Of a stretch of 64,000 bases of DNA, positions 1-7,621 are shown in pieces; within the stretch, counting starts at the first letter, position 1, and each line of letters begins with the position of its first letter. The translations under genes were made by a program, and so were the position numbers. The DNA comes from Nocardia arthritidis NBRC 100137 (GTDB lineage: Bacteria > Actinomycetota > Actinomycetes > Mycobacteriales > Mycobacteriaceae): contig NZ_BDBB01000003.1 in the NCBI RefSeq assembly GCF_001612765.1, positions 1-64,000 on the forward strand. The letters run 5' to 3'. The notes below the pieces were generated by a model. The model was not told the DNA's origin. It did not search any database and saw only the letters and a program-made list of their open reading frames with translations.

Positions 1-280
1 GGCGAGCGGCCGCGGCGCCGACGAACGCGGCCGCCCCGCCGATGTCCGCGGCGGTGAACAGCGCGCCCGCGTGCACGGTGCCCATGTGGTTGCGGACCGT
101 GCCGACGGCGGGGATCTCGACGACGGCGCGTTCCGGACCGATCTCGGTGATCAGCGTGCCGACGTGACGGCCGAACGGGACCATCTCCTGCGACACCGCC
201 CGCAGGTATTCGTAATCGACGGTGTCGCAATCGAGTTCGGGATAGGCAGCCGCGAAGCCGGCGATCTCACGCGTGGTCAT
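1..280 (-). CDS. Hotdog-fold thioesterase (PaaI/DUF4442-like), 3' end outside window
   Basis: About 93 residues are visible, from the ATG at 280 to the window edge. The N-terminal helix is followed by a beta strand and the segment NHMGTVHAGALFTAAD, which fits the hotdog thioesterase pattern with the H-x-G-x-hydrophobic active-site helix. The family hydrolyses acyl-CoA or aryl-CoA thioesters in the cytoplasm. It starts 10 bp after the stop of the acyl-CoA dehydrogenase gene on the same strand, so the two are probably co-transcribed and may act on the same acyl-CoA pool (inference). The substrate cannot be read from the sequence. Confidence 0.75.
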   Translation of the reverse strand, partial: MTTREIAGFAAAYPELDCDTVDYEYLRAVSQEMVPFGRHVGTLITEIGPERAVVEIPAVGTVRNHMGTVHAGALFTAADIGGAAAFVGAAAAR

Positions 281-290
281 GACGTCTCCT

Positions 291-1451
291 TCAGCGTTTG
301 GTGCGCAGGGCGCGGCGGGCGATGGACCAGCGCAGGACTTCCGAGGGACCTTCGTAGATCCGGAAGGCCCTGGCTTCGACCAGGAAGCGAGCGACCAGGT
401 GGTCCTCGCAGACACCGAGCCCGCCGTGCAACTGGACCGCGCGATCGAGGACCCGCCAGACCGCCTCGGAGACGAACGTCTTGGCGATCGACGCTTCGTG
501 CCGCGCCTGTGAGGAGGTCGGCCCTTGCGCGTCGATGGTCTCGGCGGCGGTGCGGATCACGCCGCGGGCGGCGGCGATGTCGATCTCGTTGTCGGCGATG
601 AGCCCTTGGGCCATGCCGTGTTCGGCGATCGGGACGCCGAACGAGGTGCGGGTGCCGATGTGTTCGATGGTCAGCCGATGCGCCCGCACCGCCAGCCCGA
701 GCCAGTTCATGCAGAACACCAGCCGTGAGGGCGCCAGCCGGACCTGGGCGAGTGCCAGTCCCTGGCCGACCTGGCCCAGCACGGCGGATTCGGGTACCTC
801 GCAGTTGTCGAAGGTCACCTCGCAGTGGCCGCCGGGCGCGCTGGTGTGGTCGAGCGTCGGCATGCGGCGGCCCACCCGCAATCCGGGGTTGTCCTGGTCG
901 ACCAGGAACATGGTCGGGCCGTCGCCGGTGCGCGCCACGCAGATGGTGAACGCCGCGCCCTGCGCGCCCGTGGTGAAGTGCTTGGCGCCGTTGATGACCC
1001 AGCCGGAATCGGTCTCCTCGGCGACGGTCAGCAGCATGCCGGGATCGGATCCGGCGCCGGGGCCGGGCTCGGTCATAGCGATCGCGGAGCGAACGTCGCC
1101 CGCGGCCAGCGGTGCGAGGTAGCGCTGCTTCTGCTCCTCGTTCGCGACGTGCGCGAGCAGGTGGATGTTGCCGTCGTCCGGCGCCCACGCGTTCACCGCG
1201 ATGGGGCCGAGCAGGCTGGCGCCCGCGGCTTCGAGCACCTGGGCCTGGGCTCGGGTGTCGAGGCCGAGGCCGCCGTACCGCGGATCCGACAGCGGGCCGA
1301 AGACGCCGGCGTCCTTGGCCTTCTTCTGCAGCTCGAGCCGCAGCGCGTCGTCCATCACCCGCCCGTCCACGACGACCTCGCGTTCCACCGGAACGACCTG
1401 GTCCCGAATGAATTGGGTGGTCTTGTCCACCAATTGCGCCACAGTGGTCAT
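291..1451 (-). CDS. Acyl-CoA dehydrogenase family protein
   Basis: 386 residues, the usual length for the family. It oxidises acyl-CoA thioesters to enoyl-CoA with FAD and passes electrons to electron-transfer flavoprotein. Visible family landmarks are the flavin/substrate motif AMTEPGPGAGSDP near residue 125-138, KHFTTGAQGA in the middle domain, QLHGGLGV near residue 342, and RIYEGPSEVLRWSIARR at the C-terminus, where the Glu of EGPSEV is in the position of the catalytic base of short/medium-chain enzymes. It is followed after 10 bp by the thioesterase gene and is divergent from the 1598 reductase gene. Chain-length preference is not determinable. Confidence 0.92.
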   Translation of the reverse strand: MTTVAQLVDKTTQFIRDQVVPVEREVVVDGRVMDDALRLELQKKAKDAGVFGPLSDPRYGGLGLDTRAQAQVLEAAGASLLGPIAVNAWAPDDGNIHLLAHVANEEQKQRYLAPLAAGDVRSAIAMTEPGPGAGSDPGMLLTVAEETDSGWVINGAKHFTTGAQGAAFTICVARTGDGPTMFLVDQDNPGLRVGRRMPTLDHTSAPGGHCEVTFDNCEVPESAVLGQVGQGLALAQVRLAPSRLVFCMNWLGLAVRAHRLTIEHIGTRTSFGVPIAEHGMAQGLIADNEIDIAAARGVIRTAAETIDAQGPTSSQARHEASIAKTFVSEAVWRVLDRAVQLHGGLGVCEDHLVARFLVEARAFRIYEGPSEVLRWSIARRALRTKR

Positions 1452-1502
1452 GGCGTCAGTCTCGGGGCGGCGCGAGTCCGGGGGAGCGGGCGATAGTCAA
1501 CG

Positions 1503-1519
1503 TCGATTGTGCGAATCGA
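1503..1519. promoter_or_regulatory. Inverted repeat in divergent promoter region
   Basis: The half-sites TCGATT and AATCGA are separated by 5 bp, in the 146-bp gap between the divergent acyl-CoA dehydrogenase and reductase genes. A wider pair, GCGGGCGA at about 1486 and TCGCCCGC at about 1527, brackets it. This is a plausible operator for a regulator of either gene, or a hairpin; no regulator gene is adjacent. Confidence 0.35.
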
Positions 1520-1597
1520 CTGCCCATTCGCCCGCTGCGGTGGCGGCGTATCTCGGCGACGGTGATCGCGGAGACGTTGCCGGGCTAGGGGACGGAT

Positions 1598-2530
1598 ATG
1601 ACTGACAGAGCGGTGCGAGTCTGGCGCCGCCGCGACGAGGCCGAGGGCGTGTTCTCGCTCGAGCTGGCCCCCGTCGACGGCGGAGAGTTGCCGTCGTGGA
1701 CACCGGGAGCCCACATCGATGTCGCGGTCGGCGCCGCCGGTGTGCGGCAGTACTCGCTGTGCGGCGATCCCGACGATAGGGAGCGCTGGCGCGTCGCGGT
1801 GCTGCACGAACCAGACGGGCGCGGCGGCTCGGCCTATCTGCACCGCGCCGCGCAACCGGGCTCGGTGCTGCGAGTGTCCATGCCGCGCAACAACTTCGAA
1901 CTTCGCGGCGCCAACCGGTATGTCTTCCTCGCCGGAGGCATCGGGATCACGCCGATCCTGCCGATGATGGGCGCCGCGGAAGCGGCGGGTGCGCGCTGGT
2001 CGCTGTATTACGGCGGGCGCAGCAGGGGCCACATGGCGTTCGCCGACGCCATCGCGGAGCGTTACCCGCGGGCGAATCTGCTGCCGCAGGACGAGCACGG
2101 GTTGCTCCCACTGGGCGAGATCTTCGCCGACCTCGCCGAAACCCTCGTGTACTGCTGCGGGCCGGAGCCGCTGCTGGCCGCCGCCGAGGAGGAGGGCGCG
2201 CGCCGCGGGGTGCCGGTGCACGTCGAGCGTTTCGTGCCGCGCCAATTGCAGTTCGCTCCGAACGAGCCGTTCGAGGTGCGCTTGGCGGCGAGCGGGCAGA
2301 CCTTCCGGATCGGTGCGAACCAGTCCATCGCCGACGTCCTGGAGTCCGCGGGCATCGGCATCGTCACTTCCTGCCGCGAAGGCACCTGCGGCAGCTGCGA
2401 GACCGCGGTGCTGTCCGGCGACATCGAGCACCGGGACGAGCTGCTCACCGAGGAGGAGCGGGAGCGGGGCGACACGATGATGCTGTGCGTCTCGCGGGCC
2501 AGATCGGGCCCGATCGTCCTCGACCTCTGA
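1598..2530 (+). CDS. PDR/VanB-family oxidoreductase (FMN/FAD reductase with C-terminal 2Fe-2S ferredoxin)
   Basis: 310 residues with the domain order of phthalate dioxygenase reductase: an N-terminal flavin-binding barrel with RQYSLCG near residue 50, an NAD(P)H-binding domain with GGIGITPILPM near 115-125, and a C-terminal plant-type ferredoxin domain with CREGTCGSCET near 260 plus a final cluster cysteine at MMLCVS. It passes electrons from NAD(P)H through flavin and 2Fe-2S to a terminal oxygenase. No oxygenase component is next to it, so the partner is probably encoded elsewhere. The ATG at 1598 has a purine-rich AGGGGACGG upstream. A 7-bp hairpin follows the stop. Confidence 0.9.
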   Translation: MTDRAVRVWRRRDEAEGVFSLELAPVDGGELPSWTPGAHIDVAVGAAGVRQYSLCGDPDDRERWRVAVLHEPDGRGGSAYLHRAAQPGSVLRVSMPRNNFELRGANRYVFLAGGIGITPILPMMGAAEAAGARWSLYYGGRSRGHMAFADAIAERYPRANLLPQDEHGLLPLGEIFADLAETLVYCCGPEPLLAAAEEEGARRGVPVHVERFVPRQLQFAPNEPFEVRLAASGQTFRIGANQSIADVLESAGIGIVTSCREGTCGSCETAVLSGDIEHRDELLTEEERERGDTMMLCVSRARSGPIVLDL

Positions 2531-2534
2531 CCTG

Positions 2535-2554
2535 CCCGCCGTAACCGCGGCGGG
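2535..2554 (+). terminator. Hairpin after reductase gene
   Basis: CCCGCCG and CGGCGGG form a perfect 7-bp stem around a 6-nt loop, 4 bp after the 1598-2530 stop codon, followed by a TG-rich rather than T-rich tail. It is probably a factor-assisted or weak intrinsic terminator. Confidence 0.5.
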
Positions 2555-2614
2555 TGTGTGCGGCGCGCCCGGCGTAGCCGCTTCCTGTGAGAAACCGAGA
2601 GGAAAGAACCAAGG

Positions 2615-3310
2615 ATGAGGAAAATCGTTGCGGTGGCCGCGGGGCTGGTCGCCGCAGTCGGGATCGCCTCCGGCTCGGCCGGTGCGCAGCCCGACAGCGA
2701 CGACGCCGTCGACTTCACCGCCTACGCCACCGATACCCAGTCCATCGTCACGACCGATGCCGGCTCGATGGTCGTCGAGGACGGTGTGTTCAAGGTCAAG
2801 GCCGTCAACGGCACCGTGCTCACCGGCATGCCGCTGACCTTCCGGGTCGATGACTTCGAGTTCCCGATCGTGGCCGACATCGCCGGTCGCTCCGCGACAC
2901 TGACCCCGCAGTTCGACATGGCGCACGCGACCTACAAGCCGGTCGCCCTGCCGTTCGAGGACAAGGCGCCGTGGAAGAACGAATACGACCGTGAGCAGGC
3001 CGCCTGGTCGCGCATGACCAGCACCATCGCCATGGGCGCCACCATCGGCACCCTGGTCGGCGGCATCGGCGGCGGCGCCGTCGGTTGTGTGCTCGGCGGC
3101 ATCGCGGGCGCTACCGTCGCCTCGGCGGCGATCGTCGGCCTGTTCGGCGCGTTCATCCCGGCCGCGGCCATCGGCTGCCTCGGCGGCATCATCGCGATCG
3201 GCGCTCTGGGCACCATCGCGGGCCAGATACTGGTCACCGCCCCGGTCGCCATCGGCGCCGCCATCCAGTACTTCACCACTATCAACCAGCCCCCTGTTCA
3301 GGCGAAGTAG
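2615..3310 (+). CDS. Secreted glycine-zipper protein of nocardial type, function unknown
   Basis: 231 residues. A Sec signal peptide is clear: MRKIVAVAAGLVAAVGIASG, then an A-x-A-like cleavage site near residue 28. The mature N-terminal half (about 30-125) is polar and beta-prone. The C-terminal half (about 135-220) is a long run of Gly/Ala with GGIGGGAVG and GGIAGATVA patterns, typical of glycine-zipper membrane-associating segments, with two cysteines (near 163 and 193) that could pair. Such proteins recur in Nocardia but have no known activity. The ATG is preceded by GAGAGGAAAG, and a strong terminator follows at 3354. Confidence 0.75.
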   Translation: MRKIVAVAAGLVAAVGIASGSAGAQPDSDDAVDFTAYATDTQSIVTTDAGSMVVEDGVFKVKAVNGTVLTGMPLTFRVDDFEFPIVADIAGRSATLTPQFDMAHATYKPVALPFEDKAPWKNEYDREQAAWSRMTSTIAMGATIGTLVGGIGGGAVGCVLGGIAGATVASAAIVGLFGAFIPAAAIGCLGGIIAIGALGTIAGQILVTAPVAIGAAIQYFTTINQPPVQAK

Positions 3311-3353
3311 ATAGCGGCGAAGAACCCGACGTCTCGTTCGTTGGGGGACACTC

Positions 3354-3388
3354 GACCCCGTCCGGCCTCATCGCCGGGCGGGGTCTTT
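3354..3388 (+). terminator. Rho-independent terminator
   Basis: A 13-bp stem (GACCCCGTCCGGC with GCCGGGCGGGGTC, one G-T wobble) closes a 6-nt loop and is followed by TTT. It lies 44 bp after the 2615-3310 gene and is the best canonical intrinsic terminator in the window. Confidence 0.8.
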
Positions 3389-3412
3389 CGCGACGTCATC
3401 GGTCGGTCATGA

Positions 3413-3658
3413 CTTCCAGCGACCGCCGAGTTTCGGTCGATCTGCGAATCTTGGTGGGGTGCGGGCTATTCTCAGCTGCGCGTCGAAGGCTATCTGGCGA
3501 ACGAGATTCCGCCGTGGGGGATGCTGGGATCGCCGGTGGAGGCGATCGTGAAAGATCCCGCGCGACTGCCGGTTTGCGTAGCGTCGACGGATTCGCTTCT
3601 GGCGCGGGTGTTGCACGAGCAGTGGTCGCATGAAGTCGTGTTGGGTTCGATTCACTGA
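3413..3658 (+). pseudogene. Start-less open frame, possible 3' gene remnant
   Basis: Eighty-one codons are open with coding-like composition and no usable ATG, GTG or TTG at the 5' end. The predicted peptide includes EIPPWGMLGSPVEAIVKDP and ends HEQWSHEVVLGSIH. I do not recognise the family. A second open stretch in another frame follows (about 3642-3868) and ends at the TetR gene; it contains GCTVINTASIGAMVDP, faintly like a short-chain dehydrogenase strand. Both look like decayed 3' ends left behind the terminator at 3354. This is inference, and noncoding DNA remains possible. Confidence 0.3.
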
Positions 3659-3828
3659 ACAACGGGCAGCCCTGGTCCCGCTACATACGCGAGGTGGCTG
3701 ACGACGCTGTGCGTTCGGCTTCGATCGGTCAAGGCTGCACTGTCATCAACACCGCTTCGATCGGCGCGATGGTCGACCCGGCCCGCGCTGCGGCCGCGGC
3801 CGTCGTCGCTGTGCTGATGAATCCTAGA

Positions 3829-3861
3829 TCTAGTGACACTAGATGGTATAGCAATGCTAAA
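3829..3861. promoter_or_regulatory. Tandem 15-bp operators over a leaderless promoter for the TetR gene
   Basis: Two palindromes lie 18 bp centre to centre: TCTAGTGACACTAGA at 3829-3843 (perfect) and TATAGCAATGCTAAA at 3847-3861 (one mismatch). A -10-like TAAAAT (3858-3863) sits 7 bp before the ATG at 3870 and a -35-like GTGACA lies in the first site, so transcription probably starts at the ATG. The same motif recurs at 4759 and 4809, which suggests autoregulation plus control of the downstream gene. Confidence 0.65.
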
Positions 3862-3869
3862 ATCGGCCT

Positions 3870-4442
3870 ATGACGACCCAGACGCGGCGAGAACGGGAAC
3901 GTGCCGAACGGCACCGGCTGATCATCGACACCGCCCGGGAACTGGCCGAGTCGCAGGGCTGGGACGCGGTGACTGTGCGCAGACTGGCGGAACGGATCGA
4001 ATACAGCCAGCCTGTGTTGTATTCACACTTCGCGGGCAAGGACGAGATCGTCACGGCGGTCGCCGAGGAAGGGATCGCGGAGATGGCCGCGTGGAGCCGC
4101 GCGGCGCTGGAGTCCGCGGGCGGCGAGCCGCGCGCGGCGTTGGCGGCGGTAGCGCGGGCCTACCTCGACTTCGCGACCGCGCGGCCCGCGCTCTACGACG
4201 CGATGTTTCTGATGAAGGTGAACCTCGCGTTCGGCGAGAATGCCTCGCAGCCACTGCGGGACGCGTTCGCCGTCATGTTCGCGGCCTTCTCGCCGTTCGC
4301 GGGCGAGCATGATCCGGAGACCTTCACCGAGGTCGGCTGGAGCACCCTGCACGGCATGGCGACCCTGGACCGCGGTGGACGTCTGCGGCCGGCGCAGCGG
4401 GACGCCCGCCTGGCAGTGTTGCTCGACCAATGGACCCGATAG
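3870..4442 (+). CDS. TetR/AcrR family transcriptional regulator
   Basis: 190 residues. The N-terminal helix-turn-helix spans about residues 15-60, with the pattern ERIEYSQPVLYSHFAGKDE, in which YSHF is the usual recognition-helix end. The C-terminal ligand domain contains ALYDAMFLMKVN and WSTLHGMATLDR, as in the WHG-type TetR C-terminal domain. No Shine-Dalgarno is visible and a -10-like box lies 7 bp upstream, so the mRNA may be leaderless. Matching 15-bp palindromes sit in its own promoter and in front of the DUF1772 gene at 4837, making it the likely repressor of both (inference). Confidence 0.88.
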   Translation: MTTQTRRERERAERHRLIIDTARELAESQGWDAVTVRRLAERIEYSQPVLYSHFAGKDEIVTAVAEEGIAEMAAWSRAALESAGGEPRAALAAVARAYLDFATARPALYDAMFLMKVNLAFGENASQPLRDAFAVMFAAFSPFAGEHDPETFTEVGWSTLHGMATLDRGGRLRPAQRDARLAVLLDQWTR

Positions 4443-4688
4443 GCCTCTGCCGAGGCCACGGGCCCCAGCCGATGGCGCGGCTGGTCGACCGCATGGGCGC
4501 GGATGCTTGTCGCCACCAGCCGCGCCGTGTCGGACTGCACCCCTCGAACACCATCGGGCCGCCGCCGCGCAGCAGTGTCACTGTCAGCCTGATAGCGCGG
4601 TAGCCCGTCGTCGGACACCTCACGTACTTCGCGAGGCTGTGCACCGAGATATGCCCCGACAGCTTCATGGGCAACGGGGTCGACGCGC

Positions 4689-4720
4689 CGTCCTCCCCGG
4701 TGCATGAGCCGGGGAGGACG
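4689..4720. terminator. 12-bp perfect hairpin
   Basis: CGTCCTCCCCGG and CCGGGGAGGACG pair perfectly around an 8-nt loop. No T-tract follows on either strand. It could end transcription from the TetR gene, or insulate the 4837 promoter. Confidence 0.5.
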
Positions 4721-4758
4721 CAGCGTGCGGGAGCGCGTGCTGCGGCGCGCGGTTGAAA

Positions 4759-4823
4759 TCTAGCAAGGCTAGACAACATAGCGGACGACTGCTACCGTTG
4801 CTCCAGTTTCTAACGTTGCTAGA
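4759..4823 (+). promoter_or_regulatory. Two further 15-bp TetR-type operators and promoter of the DUF1772 gene
   Basis: TCTAGCAAGGCTAGA (4759-4773, perfect 6-3-6 palindrome) and TCTAACGTTGCTAGA (4809-4823, one mismatch) share the TCTAGC-N3-GCTAGA pattern found upstream of the TetR gene. The first overlaps a -35-like TAGACA (4770-4775) placed 17 bp from TACCGT (4793-4798). The second covers the expected transcript start and lies just before the ribosome-binding site AAAAGGAAG. This is a classic repression arrangement. Confidence 0.65.
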
Positions 4824-4836
4824 AAAGGAAGTCGAA

Positions 4837-5313
4837 ATGCTCATTCTCACCGGCCAGGTCATCGCCGCCGCCGCCGTTCTCTCCAATGCCATCGTCTATG
4901 GCACCGATGTCAGCGTGGCCGTGATCACCCGGTCGGTGTACCGCAAGCTCGATGACGCGACTGTGACCGTGAGTGCGGGCTGGGGTCACTACTACGGCGA
5001 CAAGCGCATGCCGATTGTCGGTGCGGGCGGCGTGGTCACCGCCGTGCTCACACTGCTGATCGCACTGTTGGCCGGGCAGGTCGGCGCCGCGATCGCGGCC
5101 GGGATCACGGTGGCGGCACTGTTCACCTGGCTCGCCTTCTACGTCCGCGTCGCCAAACCGATCAATTCCCAACAGACCGCCGCTGCGCAGAGCGGCATCA
5201 TCCCGGCGAATGCCCGTGCGCTGCAGGACAAGTGGGACAGCATTCTGAAGTATCGGGTCACCCTGCAGTTCATTGCCATTGCCGGACTGTGCGCCGCGCT
5301 GATTCTGTTCTGA
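4837..5313 (+). CDS. DUF1772-family small integral membrane protein
   Basis: 158 residues from ATG 4837, chosen over an upstream ATG at 4753 because AAAAGGAAG lies just before it and the upstream start would run through the operators. Four hydrophobic helices are evident (about 5-22, 63-80, 84-104, 141-157). Conserved polar residues between helices 1 and 2 (SVYRKLDDATV, GHYYGDKRMP) fit DUF1772, the family that includes anthrone-oxygenase-like proteins. The activity is unknown. Two palindromes in its promoter tie it to the TetR gene, and the PPOX gene follows after 115 bp. Confidence 0.78.
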   Translation: MLILTGQVIAAAAVLSNAIVYGTDVSVAVITRSVYRKLDDATVTVSAGWGHYYGDKRMPIVGAGGVVTAVLTLLIALLAGQVGAAIAAGITVAALFTWLAFYVRVAKPINSQQTAAAQSGIIPANARALQDKWDSILKYRVTLQFIAIAGLCAALILF

Positions 5314-5428
5314 TCTCAGAACACGGGGAAGGCAGTGTCGCGCGGAGTAGGCAGCTTGCCTCCTCCACCCGACACCTTCCGGCTGATCGCCGGGGCACCA
5401 GATATCGAATCACCAAGGAGTAACTGAC

Positions 5429-5827
5429 ATGACCTTCACTATCAATGAACAGCGGTTTCTCGCGGAGGCCGGGATCGGTCGGCTGGCCACGGTGTCGCCC
5501 GAAGGCGTTGTGCAGAACAACCCGACCAGCTATCGGATGAACGCCGACGGCACGATCGACATCGGGGGCATGGGGATGCGTGCCAGTCGAAAGTACCGCA
5601 ATGTCGAGGCGGGTAGCCGGGTGTCGTTCGTGATCGACCAACAGGTTTCATTGGAGCCATATGTGATTCGCGGCATCGAGGTACGTGGCACAGCCGAGGC
5701 GCTCGATGACGAGGAGCCACCGTTCCCACCCCAGGAACGCGCGGTCATCCGAATTCACCCCGAACGGATCATCTCCTGGGGCATCGACGGCGGATCCTTC
5801 GACTTCACCAGTCGCGGCGCCGAATAG
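5429..5827 (+). CDS. PPOX-class F420-dependent oxidoreductase-like protein
   Basis: 132 residues, typical for a single split-barrel flavin/F420-binding domain. N-terminal NEQRFLAEAGIGRLATVSPEGVV and central GMGMRASRKYRNV with VSFVIDQ match the PPOX/FDOR pattern, where the GR-LATV strand and the R-K-x-R-N segment contact the cofactor. The family reduces diverse substrates with F420 or FMN. The C-terminus IISWGIDGG is common in the group. A good ribosome-binding site, AAGGAG, lies 9 bp before the ATG. It is probably read through from the DUF1772 gene 115 bp upstream, or has its own promoter. Confidence 0.82.
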   Translation: MTFTINEQRFLAEAGIGRLATVSPEGVVQNNPTSYRMNADGTIDIGGMGMRASRKYRNVEAGSRVSFVIDQQVSLEPYVIRGIEVRGTAEALDDEEPPFPPQERAVIRIHPERIISWGIDGGSFDFTSRGAE

Positions 5828-6331
5828 TCAGGCCCCATGGTGATCCCACACACGGAAGGCCGTCACCGGCCGGAAGACGCAACCTGGTCGTGGCGGCCGA
5901 CTGCCGAGGCCGACGCTGGACCTCGGCGACTGACCTGTTGTCGCCCAGCTGGCCGCCGGAATCGACCGCCACGTCCTGCCCCGTTGGAGCGCTTTCGCGC
6001 AGTACCGGATCGAAGCGTGCCTTGGAACACGCCGCTGCTGGGTTCGAAGTGCGCATATCGGCCCGACACGGACGCCTGCGTCTCGAGCAAGCAGAACACA
6101 ACCTCCATGCCACACCCACCAGCGTCTACCTGAAGCCCGCTCATGTTCAGGTGTTAAGACGGTGGCGGAGGTTGTCATTACCGTCGGTGCCGAATGCGTG
6201 GACGACAGGCTGACGTTCGTCACGCCTTCATGCCGCGGCCCGCGTCGCCGAAGAAATATGCTCGGCAACCGCAATCCGGATCAGAAACCGGAGGTAACAC
6301 AACGAACCGTGGTTTGTGCTCGGCGGTGAGA
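5828..6331. other. Gene-poor 0.5-kb stretch
   Basis: Several overlapping frames are open on both strands, as expected at this GC content, but none has a ribosome-binding site, a recognisable family or consistent codon bias. I see no gene here. Confidence 0.4.
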
Positions 6332-6562
6332 TCAGCAGGCGGTATCGCGCGTCGTCCGATCGGGCAGGATCCCGGATCGGACGAGTTCCTCGTAGATTCG
6401 CTGCTGCTCATCATCGAGATTCGAGTACAGCATGTCGTACGCCAGATCTTCCTCGGCGAGCACCGTGACCGGATCCCAGTCGTCCCCCAGTGCCGCGAGG
6501 ACGGCGCTGCGCCGTCGTGCCTCGTCCAGCGTGAGGTCGTAAGCGAAATTGTGGTCGGTCAT
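6332..6562 (-). CDS. Small DUF6400-like protein
   Basis: 76 residues from ATG 6562, preceded by TTGGAG 8 bp upstream; an upstream ATG at 6652 has no such site. The acidic, helical sequence contains YDLTLDEARRR, LGDDWDPVTVL, YDMLYSNLDDEQQRIYEEL and a short basic/acidic tail. This follows the pattern of DUF6400 proteins of actinomycetes, assigned from memory of the family. No function is known. It stands alone, with gene-poor flanks. Confidence 0.65.
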   Translation of the reverse strand: MTDHNFAYDLTLDEARRRSAVLAALGDDWDPVTVLAEEDLAYDMLYSNLDDEQQRIYEELVRSGILPDRTTRDTAC

Positions 6563-6846
6563 TCGGGATCTCCAACGAGGTTCTTTCCGAAACGAATCGC
6601 TGACAATGCCCAACCGTGCCTTTCTCGGGCAATGGCCTGCATCACATTCCATGGCCGAACTTCGTCACATTTGATGCCGCTGCGCGGAAGCGACCCCCGC
6701 GTAGGCATCTGACCTGCATATTCGAGCGGCGTAAGTGGCGTCGAGGCCCAGCCGTGCCGAGCATCGGCGCAGCCTCGCCGACCGGGCTCAAACGACTCCG
6801 GGCCGTCCGGTGGCTGAGATGACTCCACTGTCGGCCGAATCGCCCG

Positions 6847-7059
6847 TCAGCCCGGCGGGGCCGAGCCATCAGATTCGTCAGCCCAGCTGACGCCGTGTTC
6901 GGGCTGGTCGTGGAGCCAGCGGAATGAAGCGTGGCGCCGGTAGGCCGGCACGGCGATCGTCCGGTCGGTGGCGCCGGTCCATTGTGTCCGCGATTCCCGG
7001 TAGCGATGGATTCGATTTCGCCACCGGTCCCGCAGTTGGTGTTCAAGGAAGCCCCGCGC
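6847..7059 (-). pseudogene. Coding-like frame without a start codon, probably frameshifted gene
   Basis: Seventy-one codons are open on the minus strand, including HQLRDRWRNRIHRYRESR and FRWLHDQPEHGVSWADESDG, clearly non-random. An ATG at 7063 lies in a different frame (ATG AGC GCG ... then TGA after six codons) with AAGGAG upstream, so a single frameshift near 7055 would join start and body. A GTG inside (about 6948) could start a 34-residue peptide instead. I do not recognise the family. Confidence 0.35.
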
Positions 7060-7109
7060 TCATAGCGTGAAGGCGCTATCTCCTTGGCAGGCAAATGTAA
7101 TCGCCGGGG

Positions 7110-7145
7110 TTCATTCGCCGTGGCTACGCTGGCACGTCGAATGAA
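7110..7145. repeat. 8-bp inverted repeat
   Basis: TTCATTCG (7110-7117) and CGAATGAA (7138-7145) are perfect inverted copies 20 bp apart, in the AT-richer spacer upstream of the minus-strand frame at 7059. It is a possible operator or hairpin. Confidence 0.35.
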
Positions 7146-7267
7146 TATTAGAAATCTGGCAAATACACTGCAATGGTACGTGTATCGCTGATGCGCAGCG
7201 TGGCGGTGAGAAGAAATGCCGGTCCCGAGCGGTGGCTCGGAGGAAGTGGTGAGCTACCGGGGCCGGA

Positions 7268-7576
7268 TCAGGCGGCGGGCTGGGGCTGGTTCAGGTCCCG
7301 GACGCCGGTGATCGCATCGATGATGTTGACGATCGCGGAGGTGCCGCCGTCGAGTGCCGAGCTGCCGGAGTCGAGCATGGCGGAACCGGAGGACGAACCG
7401 GCGGAACCGGTGGACGAGCCGCCGTCGGCCGAACCCGAGGCGGAACCGGTGGCAGCGGAGCCGGTGGCAGCGGAACCGGCGCCGGTTCCGGCGGCGGAGG
7501 CCACCGCGACAGGGCCGAAGAACAGGGCGGCGGCGGAGATGCTGCTGGCGGCGATCAGGGCCTTGCGAGAGAACAT
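7268..7576 (-). CDS. Secreted low-complexity Gly/Ser/Ala-rich protein
   Basis: 102 residues from ATG 7576, with AAAGGAAG just upstream. A Sec signal peptide (MFSRKALIAASSISAAALFF, cleavage after VASAA near 29) is followed by short repeats of the type GSAATGSA / GSADGGSS / GSAGSSSGSA up to about residue 75. A hydrophobic C-terminal helix (SAIVNIIDAITGV) and a QPQP tail end the protein. The low-complexity block is encoded by GGTTCC-rich tandem units and may vary between strains. Function unknown. A weak hairpin (CCGAGC-GGTG-GCTCGG, 7225-7240) lies downstream. Confidence 0.72.
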   Translation of the reverse strand: MFSRKALIAASSISAAALFFGPVAVASAAGTGAGSAATGSAATGSASGSADGGSSTGSAGSSSGSAMLDSGSSALDGGTSAIVNIIDAITGVRDLNQPQPAA

Positions 7577-7607
7577 GTACGAAGCTTCCTTTCACAGTTG
7601 GATAACA

Positions 7608-7621
7608 ACGCCATATGGCGT
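7608..7621. promoter_or_regulatory. 14-bp perfect palindrome upstream of the 7268-7576 gene
   Basis: ACGCCATATGGCGT is self-complementary and sits 32 bp upstream of the ATG at 7576, in or near the 5' leader. It is a likely protein-binding site. Confidence 0.4.

Larger units (their letters stand above)
4443..4836. other. Gene-free gap between TetR and DUF1772 genes
   Basis: No convincing gene. The minus strand from about 4667 to 4440 has coding-like composition split over two frames and might be an old remnant that I cannot name. The gap holds a strong hairpin (4689-4720) and the operator/promoter of the 4837 gene (4759-4823). Confidence 0.4.

Noticed and set aside
2722..3285. Minus-strand Pro/Met/Ala-rich frames opposite the secreted glycine-zipper gene
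   Set aside because: They are mirror images of the Gly/Ala-rich coding strand.
4443..4667. Minus-strand coding-like stretch starting MKLSGHISVHSLAKYVR
   Set aside because: Two frames must be joined, there is no ribosome-binding site, and no family is recognised.
5828..6331. Overlapping open frames on both strands that might encode a small protein
   Set aside because: No ribosome-binding site, motif or consistent codon bias supports any of them.
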